Program-made: the position numbers and the translations under genes
The notes under the pieces: generated by a model
What the model was told of the DNA's origin: nothing
What the model saw: the letters and a program-made list of their open reading frames with translations, nothing else
Database searches by the model: none
Part shown: positions 1 through 5,381 of the stretch, piece after piece
How the letters are laid out: every line of letters starts with the position of its first letter
How positions within the stretch are numbered: the stretch's first letter is position 1
Origin: Deltaproteobacteria bacterium
GTDB lineage: Bacteria > Myxococcota > Polyangia > Haliangiales > Haliangiaceae
Direction of reading: 5' to 3'
Assembly: GCA_018262455.1 (NCBI GenBank)
Contig: JAGSPR010000414.1
Span: forward strand, 1-5,783
Length of the DNA: 5,783 bases

Positions 1-581
1 AGGTCGACATCCTCGACCCGGTCGGAGGTGCCGTCCCAGTGAACCAGCACGACCATCTCGCCGCTGTCCGTGATCTGCGGGTCGGGGGTTCCGGCGGGTA
101 TGACGGTCGGGATCATCGCAGTCGAGCCAGCGATCGGGACGCCGATCGTGTACGTCGGCAAGCTCGTATACTCGTTCTCGAACGCCGGCCCATCGATCGC
201 GATCGTCGCGACGCCTCCGGCCGTCAGCATCTGCCCGGGGGGGAACTTCACCAGGAAGTCGCTGAGCTGCAGGATGATCGAGGCGTTCCCTGCCTGCTGC
301 CCGGGAAGCTTCCAGTACTCGTTGCAGTCGCTCAGGTAGTACGCGGACAGGTCGATCGCGGTCGTGGTCGGGTTGTAGATCTCGATGAACCCGAAGGCGC
401 CGAGCGCATTGACCTCGGTGATCAGGGCGTGACGATCGAGGGCGGAGCCATCGCCGGGCGTGACATCCTGGCCCGCGCGGGAATCGCCCTGCGCATCCTG
501 GGGCGCGATGCCAGGAGGATCGAAGCTGCACGCGCCCAGTGCGAGCAACAGCAACATCTCCAGCGGGTACCGCTCGCGCAT
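1..581 (-). CDS. Lipoprotein with lamin-tail-like (LTD) domain, 3' end cut off by window edge
   Basis: Reading leftward from ATG at 581-579, 193 codons are open to the window edge with no stop, so the C-terminus is missing. The protein begins MRERYPLEM, then a short hydrophobic stretch ending LALGAC, a good lipobox with Cys18 as the lipidated residue. It should be exported and anchored in a membrane. Residues 19-50 are an Asp/Gly/Pro-rich linker. From about residue 53 (LITEVNALG...FIEIYNP...IDLSAYYLSD) through FPPGQMLTAGG and on to DSGEMVVLVHWDGTSDRVED, the order of motifs matches the lamin tail domain, an Ig-like fold common in secreted bacterial proteins: an FIE-YNP strand, an LS-xxLSD strand, a PPG turn and a late SGExVVL strand. 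An in-frame TGA lies upstream and no other ATG comes between, which supports this start; Met9 is the only nearby alternative. The precise role is unknown; adhesion or surface scaffolding is inference. It lies 71 bp downstream of the lectin-like lipoprotein gene on the same strand. Confidence 0.8.
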   Translation of the reverse strand, partial: MRERYPLEMLLLLALGACSFDPPGIAPQDAQGDSRAGQDVTPGDGSALDRHALITEVNALGAFGFIEIYNPTTTAIDLSAYYLSDCNEYWKLPGQQAGNASIILQLSDFLVKFPPGQMLTAGGVATIAIDGPAFENEYTSLPTYTIGVPIAGSTAMIPTVIPAGTPDPQITDSGEMVVLVHWDGTSDRVEDVD

Positions 582-604
582 CCCCGCCAGCTTAACGCAC
601 TCGC

Positions 605-620
605 ATCGCCGGTCGGCGAT
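605..620. repeat. 16-bp near-palindrome between the two minus-strand lipoprotein genes
   Basis: ATCGCCG (605-611) and CGGCGAT (614-620) are perfect inverted copies separated by 2 bp. As RNA this would fold as a 6-bp stem with a 4-base loop. It sits in the 71-bp gap, about 33 bp after the stop of the lectin-like gene and 23 bp before the ATG of the lamin-tail gene in the direction of transcription. No T-run follows on the minus strand, so it is not a classical intrinsic terminator. It could be an mRNA-processing hairpin, a protein-binding site, or chance in GC-rich DNA. Confidence 0.4.
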
Positions 621-652
621 CTGAAGGGATCATCTCGGGCGAACCATGGGGG

Positions 653-1207
653 TCAGAACTGACACAGGTAGGCGTAGAGCCCGCCTGGCTGGCCGGTCAC
701 GGGCGCGCACGGCCGATCGTCCCACCCCTTACCGGCCCGCTCGCCGGCGATCAGGATGCAGTCTTCCTCGAAGCCACCCGCTCCGTTGTTCGGCTCGCCC
801 GTGCGGAAGTTCGAGAACGTCACCGCGCTGCCGTCGGTCCACACGAAGGTGTTCTCGACTGCCTGATCGGTGAGGCCGATCAGCGTGTCGAGGGTGCCGA
901 TGAACTGCTCGGCGAAGGTGTCGTCGGCCTCGGTGCGCAGGATCGCGAGGTGGCTCGCGTTGGCCTCGCAGGCAGCCTTCGCGTCGACGAACTGCGTCGG
1001 GGTCGAGAACAGCAGGAAGCACGAACCATCGGGGCCTGTCCCGCTCTGGTCGCCGCCGCTACAGGGGCGCGCATCGATCGAGGCATCGACCGGCGGGGGT
1101 GCGTCGACCGCCTCGGCATCGCTGCCGGCCGCATCGATCGCGCCGGTCGTGGCGACCGTCACCCCGCACCCTGGCAAGAGGGCGACCACCACGAGCGCGC
1201 GGAACAT
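653..1207 (-). CDS. Lipoprotein with C-type-lectin-like domain (EPN type)
   Basis: This is a 184-residue protein from ATG at 1207-1205 to TGA at 655-653. MFRALVVVALLPGC is a lipoprotein signal with Cys14 as the lipidated residue; Pro at -2 is slightly unusual. Residues 15-48 are an Asp/Ala/Pro-rich linker. Residues 49-184 show the C-type lectin fold in order: Cys63, Cys80, SHLAIL (85-90), an IGLTD motif (110-114) in place of WIGL, FVWTDGS (121-127), GEPNN (137-141), EDC (148-150), GWDDRPC (161-167) and YLCQF at the end. Family knowledge predicts Cys80-Cys182 and Cys150-Cys167 disulfides plus a Cys49-Cys63 'long-form' hairpin. Glu138, Asn140, an acidic residue near 148-149 and Asp163-Asp164 correspond to the calcium/sugar ligands, with Asp where Asn is usual. 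This suggests calcium-dependent glycan or surface binding; the ligand is unknown. The reading frame stays open far upstream, but the signal peptide fixes the start. Confidence 0.88.
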   Translation of the reverse strand: MFRALVVVALLPGCGVTVATTGAIDAAGSDAEAVDAPPPVDASIDARPCSGGDQSGTGPDGSCFLLFSTPTQFVDAKAACEANASHLAILRTEADDTFAEQFIGTLDTLIGLTDQAVENTFVWTDGSAVTFSNFRTGEPNNGAGGFEEDCILIAGERAGKGWDDRPCAPVTGQPGGLYAYLCQF

Positions 1208-1300
1208 CGGACGAGTATGCCCGGCCTCGCGCTCGCCCGCGACGGATTGTTCGGGCGAGTGCAGCCGCCCCTGTCCGCATCGCGCTACGTTTGGGCCTAC
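1208..1300. other. Divergent intergenic region between lectin-like lipoprotein gene and glmU
   Basis: These 93 bp must hold the start signals of both outward-reading transcripts, unless glmU is read through from elsewhere. I find no convincing sigma-70 -35/-10 pair on either strand and no clear Shine-Dalgarno before either ATG. The main structured element is the inverted repeat at 1229-1262, listed separately. Confidence 0.5.
1229..1262. repeat. 11-bp imperfect inverted repeat, possible operator or leader hairpin
   Basis: GCGCTCGCCCG (1229-1239) and CGGGCGAGTGC (1252-1262) are inverted copies with a single mismatch (a G-T wobble if RNA), separated by 12 bp. The half-site centres are 23 bp apart, about two helical turns, which suits binding of a dimeric regulator to one DNA face. 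It lies in the middle of the divergent intergenic region, 22 bp from the lectin-like gene's start and 38 bp before the glmU ATG. It could instead form a 5'-leader hairpin in either transcript. The repeat is seen directly; the regulatory role is inference. Confidence 0.45.
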
Positions 1301-2731
1301 ATGAGCAGTCAAGCGCCTCTGGTCTTCATCATGGCGGCTGGCCTGGGCACGCGGATGAAGAGCGAAACGCCGAAGGTCCTCCACAGGGTCGCGGGCCGGC
1401 CGCTCCTGCACTGGGTGGTCACCGCGGCACGCAGCGCCGGCGCCAAGCGCGTCATCGCCATCCTCGGCCACAAGTCCGAGATCGTGAAGGCCTCGCTCGA
1501 CGCGAGCTTCGGGCCGGGAACGGTCCAGGTCGCGTTGCAGGCCGAGCAACGTGGGACCGGTCACGCGGTGCAGTGCGCGCTGCCCGCGGTGGCGGACGAA
1601 CCCGACAGCCGGATCGTCGTGATCCTGACGGGTGATGCGCCGCTGCTGGCGAGCGAGCGGATCGCCGAGCTGTCGGCCGCGTGTGCCGCATCGCCGGCCG
1701 GCATGGCGCTGCTCTCGACCGTGCCGCCCCGACCGATGCCCTACGGCCGGCTCGTCCGCGGCGCGGCCGGCATGCTCGAGCGGGTCGTCGAGCACCCCGA
1801 TGCGACGCCGGAGCAGCGCGCGATCCGCGACACCAACGCGGGCTTCTACGCGATCACGCTTGGCCACCTGCGCCGCGACCTCGCGACGCTGCGTGCCGAC
1901 AACGCGAAGGGCGAGCTCTACCTGACCGACCTGGTCGCCCGCGCCGCTGCGCGGGGTGGTGCGACCGCGATCGATGCGCCGTTCACGGAGGTGGCGGGCA
2001 TCAACGATCGCGTGGACCTCGCGGGGGTCGAGACCGAGGCGCGCAGGAGGATCAACGAGGGCTGGATGCGCGCCGGTGTCACGATGGTCGATCCGGCCAG
2101 CACGTACATCGATGCCGACGTCGGCCCGCTCGGCAAGGACGTGTGGCTCGGCGCCAACGTCACGCTGCGCGGCAAGACCAGCCTCGCGGACAACGTCCGC
2201 ATCGACCTGGGATCGCTGCTGACCGATGTCCAGGTCGCGGAGAGCGTCCACATCAAGCCGTACTCCGTGTTGTCGGAGACCTTGCTCGGCCCGCGCGCGG
2301 AGATCGGGCCGTTCAGCCACTGCCGGCCAGGCACGAGGATCGATGATGACGCGCGGATCGGAAACTTCGTCGAGACGAAGCAGGCGCACCTGATGGCGGG
2401 CGCAAAGGCGAACCACCTTGCGTACCTCGGCGATGCATCCATCGGGGCGAAGGCAAACATCGGCGCGGGCACGATCACGTGCAACTACGACGGGGTCGGC
2501 AAGTACAAGACGGTCATCGAGTCCGGCGCGTTCATCGGCTCGGACAGCCAGCTCGTCGCGCCTGTCACCATCGGGCGCGACGCCTACGTCGGCTCGGGAA
2601 GCACCGTGACCAAGGATGTTCCTCGGGGGGCGCTGGCGCTCACCCGCGTCAAGCAGGTCAACGTCGAGGGCTGGGCCGACAGGTTTCGCGAGGCCAATGC
2701 CAAGCGCAAGAAGGGCGAAGGCGAGCACTGA
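1301..2731 (+). CDS. glmU: Bifunctional GlmU: N-acetylglucosamine-1-phosphate uridyltransferase / glucosamine-1-phosphate acetyltransferase
   Basis: GlmU acetylates glucosamine-1-phosphate with acetyl-CoA and then couples the product to UTP, giving cytoplasmic UDP-GlcNAc for peptidoglycan and lipopolysaccharide. The 476 residues are a usual full length. The N-terminal pyrophosphorylase half shows the signature AAGLGTRM..E.PKVLH (12-28) with Arg18 and Lys25 as in E. coli, AEQRGTGHA (81-89), the metal-binding Asp112 in LTGDAPL, EH at 164-165, NAGFYA (179-184), and Asn235 in GINDR, where most relatives have N-N. From about 255 onward a left-handed beta-helix of hexapeptide repeats carries the acetyltransferase. 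Arg342, Lys360, His372 (catalytic base, in NHLAYLGD), Tyr375, Asn386, NYDG (395-398), Ser414 and Arg449 match E. coli positions at a constant offset of nine. The C-terminus is Lys-rich. The start is the ATG just before the conserved N-terminus; no strong ribosome site precedes it. Both active sites look intact. glmS, a common neighbour elsewhere, is not adjacent here. Confidence 0.98.
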   Translation: MSSQAPLVFIMAAGLGTRMKSETPKVLHRVAGRPLLHWVVTAARSAGAKRVIAILGHKSEIVKASLDASFGPGTVQVALQAEQRGTGHAVQCALPAVADEPDSRIVVILTGDAPLLASERIAELSAACAASPAGMALLSTVPPRPMPYGRLVRGAAGMLERVVEHPDATPEQRAIRDTNAGFYAITLGHLRRDLATLRADNAKGELYLTDLVARAAARGGATAIDAPFTEVAGINDRVDLAGVETEARRRINEGWMRAGVTMVDPASTYIDADVGPLGKDVWLGANVTLRGKTSLADNVRIDLGSLLTDVQVAESVHIKPYSVLSETLLGPRAEIGPFSHCRPGTRIDDDARIGNFVETKQAHLMAGAKANHLAYLGDASIGAKANIGAGTITCNYDGVGKYKTVIESGAFIGSDSQLVAPVTIGRDAYVGSGSTVTKDVPRGALALTRVKQVNVEGWADRFREANAKRKKGEGEH

Positions 2732-2750
2732 CCCCAGGGGCCAGGGGTCA
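2729..2750 (+). promoter_or_regulatory. Hairpin spanning glmU stop codon and Shine-Dalgarno of the next gene
   Basis: TGACCCC (2729-2735, whose first three bases are the glmU stop codon) pairs perfectly with GGGGTCA (2744-2750) across an 8-base loop. The right arm contains most of the Shine-Dalgarno-like AGGGG of the downstream gene. The motif CCAGGGG also occurs twice in direct tandem (2734-2740 and 2741-2747). No T-run follows, so it is unlikely to be an intrinsic terminator. Ribosomes finishing glmU would melt the stem and expose the ribosome site, a plausible translational-coupling device; that part is inference. Confidence 0.5.
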
Positions 2751-2755
2751 CGTTG
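2743..2755 (+). promoter_or_regulatory. Ribosome binding site deciding a TTG start
   Basis: AGGGG (2743-2747) is followed by a 5-base spacer and TTG at 2753-2755. It is the clearest Shine-Dalgarno match before any gene in the window and is the reason for choosing TTG over the in-frame GTG 13 codons downstream or the ATG 25 codons in. Confidence 0.5.
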
Positions 2756-4108
2756 GAACATCGAGAAAATCGGGGTATCCCAGAGCAGGTGTACTGCTCG
2801 CTCGACAAGATCGATCTGACCGCGATGATCGGCGGGCGCCCCGTCGCGGTCCAGACGGATCATCGCACCGCGAGCGAGATCGAGGAAGAACCCGAGCTCT
2901 CGGTGCTGTACGCGATGACGCGCGTGCTCAACGCGCGCGGCCAGCTCGAGGGAGGCCCGGCCCACCCCGAGGTGCACTACGCCCCGGCCTGCGAACCGCC
3001 GCCGCTCCTGCGGGAGGCGCTGACCGCCACGGGCGCGACACTCGAGCAGCTCGATGGTGGGCACGAGGTCCTCGGCGAGGCGTCCGAGCTCGAGGCCAGC
3101 GTGCTCGCCGATCGCAGCTTCCGCGCGCTCGCACGCAAGGCGGCGATCCGCGTCGGCAGCAGCGACCTCGCGATCGCGCTGCGCATGCTCGAAGATCAGA
3201 CGCTGGCGGATCCGCCGCCCCGCGAGGACGAGGCAGGCTACTGGCGACGCGTGATGGAGCTCGCGGCGCTCACCGGAGAGGTGCTGCGAACGAAGTTCCC
3301 ACGCGCCGGCTGCTGGGTGCAGACCGATCGCGCGGTCGTCCCGTTCGGGTTCCAGCTCGCCGCGGGTGGCGCCACCGTGATGTTCCCGACCAACCGTGCC
3401 CAGCGCGTGATCGAGGACGGTCCCGACGAGAGCCTGTTCCGGCTGCTGATCGCCGCCGAAGAGACGATGCAGCGCCCTCTCGACGCGGCCACCGGCCGGT
3501 TGATGCCGAGCCTGCGCGCTCGTCACGACGTCGAGCTCGACGAGATCGTGTGGAAGGCGGTGCTGCCCGAAACCGCGCCGAACGACCTCCCGATCGTGGT
3601 GTGCGGCATCGACGGCGAGACCACGTTCGGCATGATCCGGCGAGCGGCGCTCGACCGGCCCGCCGACCAGGCCATGGCGGCGGCGCTCGCGAACCTCGCG
3701 CTCGAGCCGGTCGAGATCGACGAGATCTTGGTCGGCGAGCTCGAGCTGGTCATCGTCAGTGGCAGCTTCTACGCGGCCGAGAAGGTGATGGACCGCGGCT
3801 TCATGCGCGCGATGCACGCCCGGATCGGCGCCGAGATCCTCGCGGTCGCGGTCCCGGCACGCGGCCTGCTCGTGGTGACGGCCGCCGACCTCGAGCCGGC
3901 GCAGATCGCGCGGTTCGTGGCGCTCGCGCGGCTGCGCTACGACGAGGGCGGCGGCCGAGGGATCTCACCGACGGTGATGCTGGTGTCGGACGGCCAGATC
4001 GCCGGGTTCGTCCGCGATGCGAGGACCGTCGCGAGATCCGTGGAGCGCACCGCGATCCCGGCCACCCGAACCCACCGCTTCCTGCGCCGGTTGCTCGGTC
4101 GCAAGTAG
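2753..4108 (+). CDS. Conserved hypothetical protein, composite of DUF6572-like, helical and DUF1444-like parts
   Basis: This 451-residue protein is not firmly recognised. It has no signal peptide, lipobox or membrane segment, so it is probably cytoplasmic. Residues 14-105 (SLDKIDLTAMIG...VAVQTDHR...EEEPELSVLYAMTRVLNA...HYAP..PPLLREAL) resemble, from memory, the DUF6572 pattern: a short Ile-Asp strand, a DH motif, an acidic helix leading into a long Leu-rich helix, then strand and helix. Residues 160-235 (AALTGEVLRTKFPRAGCWVQ...VMFPTNRAQRVIEDGPDESLFRLL) recall the 'GE-xx-W ... PF ... G-xx-SL' module seen in several uncharacterised families. Residues 255-420, with paired strands such as PIVVCGIDG and ELVIVSGSFYAAE and then AVAVPARGLLVVTA, recall DUF1444 (UPF0354). 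These are resemblances, not search results. The C-terminus is Arg-rich. The TTG start is backed by AGGGG five bases upstream; GTG at codon 14 is the alternative. The gene lies 21 bp after glmU and overlaps the next gene by one base, so all three are probably co-transcribed. Codon use looks like that of its neighbours, with no sign of transfer. Confidence 0.8.
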   Translation: MEHRENRGIPEQVYCSLDKIDLTAMIGGRPVAVQTDHRTASEIEEEPELSVLYAMTRVLNARGQLEGGPAHPEVHYAPACEPPPLLREALTATGATLEQLDGGHEVLGEASELEASVLADRSFRALARKAAIRVGSSDLAIALRMLEDQTLADPPPREDEAGYWRRVMELAALTGEVLRTKFPRAGCWVQTDRAVVPFGFQLAAGGATVMFPTNRAQRVIEDGPDESLFRLLIAAEETMQRPLDAATGRLMPSLRARHDVELDEIVWKAVLPETAPNDLPIVVCGIDGETTFGMIRRAALDRPADQAMAAALANLALEPVEIDEILVGELELVIVSGSFYAAEKVMDRGFMRAMHARIGAEILAVAVPARGLLVVTAADLEPAQIARFVALARLRYDEGGGRGISPTVMLVSDGQIAGFVRDARTVARSVERTAIPATRTHRFLRRLLGRK

Positions 4109-5328
4109 TGCGGGCGCTCGGACTCGCGGTGCTGGCGCTGGCGTGCGGCTGCAAGTCCAGGCGGGACATGAAGCACGACGATCCGACGCCCTTGCCGATG
4201 CCGGATCCAGGGCCGCAGGACGCGACACCCGCGCCCGACGCCCGCTCGAGGCTGTGGCCCGAGCTCGAGGGCTATCCACGGACCGCACCCGAGCGGGTCG
4301 TCGCCCTGCCCGCGCGCTCCGATGCCTTGCGCTTCGAGGTCGGCGGCCCGGTGATCGCGGGTGACGTCGCGGTGGTGTCGTCGTCGCAGTTCGGGTTCGT
4401 CGCGGTCGATTGGCGCCGCGGCACGATCGCGTGGACCAAGCCAGCGGGCGCACATGTCGCGCCACCGCTCGCACGACCGGGGACCACCGCCGGAGACGGC
4501 AGCGTGGTGCTGATCGGCGAGTGCGTGAATTCACCGGGGATCCCCAGCGACGAGCTGCTCCTCGGCTGCGTCCGCGTCGTGACGAACACCGGTACCGACC
4601 AGGCGTACATCGCGATCCGCGGCAAGCGGAAGGCGGTCGCGGCCTTCGTCGCGGCGACCGGCCCGCAGACCGTGTGGCCCGACGGCGATCGCGCGGTGCG
4701 CTGGCGGCGCGGAGATGTCGCCCTGACGATCGATCTGGTGAGCGGAGCCGCCAGGCCGGCCGACGCGGCACCGCCTCCGCTGGCGGTGACCTACAAGGAC
4801 CGACACTGGGATGTCTCGCACGTCGACGGCCGGATCATCGCGCGGACCAAGGGCCGCGCGGCGTGGAGCACGCAGCATCCGTACACCGCGCTGCTCGGAT
4901 CGGTGTGGCTGCCCGATCAGTCGCCGATGCTGCGGATCCTGAACCTCGGCGCGTTTCGCGACGCGCCGGAGGTCCACCTGCTCGATATCGACGCGACTGG
5001 CTCGCTCCACGCCCAGGCGGCGCGTCCGACGCCAGGGATCGGCCTGCTCGGGTGGGGCGTGTCGCCGATCGGTGACGCGGCGATCGCGGTGCGGATGGAT
5101 GTCTCGCTGCAGCACGACTTCGTGGTGGGCTATGCCGCGAACGCGGTGCTGATGTGGGTCTACCCGTTACCGGAGGTACCGCGGGCCGATCCGGTGGGCG
5201 TCGCGGTGGCGCCGGATGCGGTCGTCGTGTTCCACGACGGCGATACGTTGACGATCCTGCCCGAGCTGTCGGCGCCTCCTACGACGCCCGGTGCCGCGCG
5301 GGCGCCGTCGCAAATTCCGACACCGTAA
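4108..5328 (+). CDS. Predicted lipoprotein with PQQ/beta-propeller-like repeats
   Basis: This is a 406-residue protein starting at GTG 4108-4110, whose G is the last base of the preceding TAG stop (TAGTG). It begins VRALGLAVLALACGCKS, a short lipoprotein-type signal with Cys13 or Cys15 as the candidate lipidated residue; neither has Leu at -3, so the lipobox is imperfect. A Pro/Asp-rich linker follows (about 24-46). From about residue 60 the sequence is beta-rich. GGPVIAGDVAVVSS (79-92) followed by GFVAVDWRRGTIAWTKPAG (96-114) has the form of a PQQ-like or BamB-like blade: 'v..g.vyv....g.l.AlD..tG...W'. Weaker blade-like stretches occur near 206-215, 228-255, 287-300 and 367-385. Cys139 and Cys154 could form a disulfide. 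I infer an envelope-anchored propeller, possibly a binding or scaffold protein; the substrate is unknown. No Shine-Dalgarno is evident, consistent with coupling by the one-base overlap. The next in-frame ATG lies after the signal sequence, so GTG is preferred. Confidence 0.82.
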   Translation: MRALGLAVLALACGCKSRRDMKHDDPTPLPMPDPGPQDATPAPDARSRLWPELEGYPRTAPERVVALPARSDALRFEVGGPVIAGDVAVVSSSQFGFVAVDWRRGTIAWTKPAGAHVAPPLARPGTTAGDGSVVLIGECVNSPGIPSDELLLGCVRVVTNTGTDQAYIAIRGKRKAVAAFVAATGPQTVWPDGDRAVRWRRGDVALTIDLVSGAARPADAAPPPLAVTYKDRHWDVSHVDGRIIARTKGRAAWSTQHPYTALLGSVWLPDQSPMLRILNLGAFRDAPEVHLLDIDATGSLHAQAARPTPGIGLLGWGVSPIGDAAIAVRMDVSLQHDFVVGYAANAVLMWVYPLPEVPRADPVGVAVAPDAVVVFHDGDTLTILPELSAPPTTPGAARAPSQIPTP

Positions 5329-5352
5329 GCGCGCGAGATGGCTCGAGCAGGC

Positions 5353-5368
5353 TTGGTACGAAGGCTGC
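5353..5368 (+). promoter_or_regulatory. Candidate sigma-54 (-24/-12) promoter
   Basis: TTGGTACG (5353-5360), four bases, then CTGC (5365-5368) matches the sigma-54 pattern TTGGCACG-N4-TTGC with one mismatch in each half and the exact GG-N10-GC spacing (GG 5355-5356, GC 5367-5368). It lies in the 53-bp gap before the lipoprotein gene at 5382. With the C of GC at -12, transcription would start near 5380, only about two bases before the ATG, implying an almost leaderless mRNA. That proximity, and the lack of any identified enhancer-binding site, keeps confidence low. Confidence 0.35.
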
Positions 5369-5381
5369 TTTACCGGTCGCC

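Noticed and set aside
39..662. Plus-strand frame of 207 codons opposite the lamin-tail lipoprotein
   Set aside because: Arg/Asp/Gln-rich shadow translation without motif; the minus-strand frame has a signal peptide, lipobox and domain pattern.
1073..1141. Repeated GCATCGATCG words in the lectin-like gene
   Set aside because: They encode the low-complexity Asp/Ala linker after the lipobox, so the repeat is explained by protein composition.
1214..1219. CATACT as a -10 box for the lectin-like gene (minus strand)
   Set aside because: No acceptable -35 lies 16-18 bp upstream on that strand; it is only a partial match in a region rich in chance hits.
1286..1291. TACGTT as a -10 box for glmU
   Set aside because: The position 17 bp upstream reads AGCCGC, unlike a -35, and the box would leave almost no leader.
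950..1300. N-terminal extension of glmU to 950
   Set aside because: It would run antisense through the lectin-like gene and is not part of any GlmU; the conserved N-terminus begins a few residues after ATG 1301.
653..3817. Very long open reading frame (1054 codons) on the minus strand
   Set aside because: Only its last 184 codons (653-1207) have a lipoprotein signal and a recognisable domain. The rest is antisense to glmU and the 451-residue gene, is Arg/Asp-rich low-quality translation, and is open because GC-rich DNA has few stops.
2479..4107. Upstream extension of the propeller-lipoprotein frame (long plus-strand frame from 2479)
   Set aside because: It overlaps glmU and the 451-residue gene out of frame and reads as Arg-rich shadow sequence; the signal peptide at 4108 fixes the real start.
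5334..5345. Small hairpin after the propeller-lipoprotein stop as a terminator
   Set aside because: Only 4 bp of stem (CGAG/CTCG) with a 4-base loop and no T-run.
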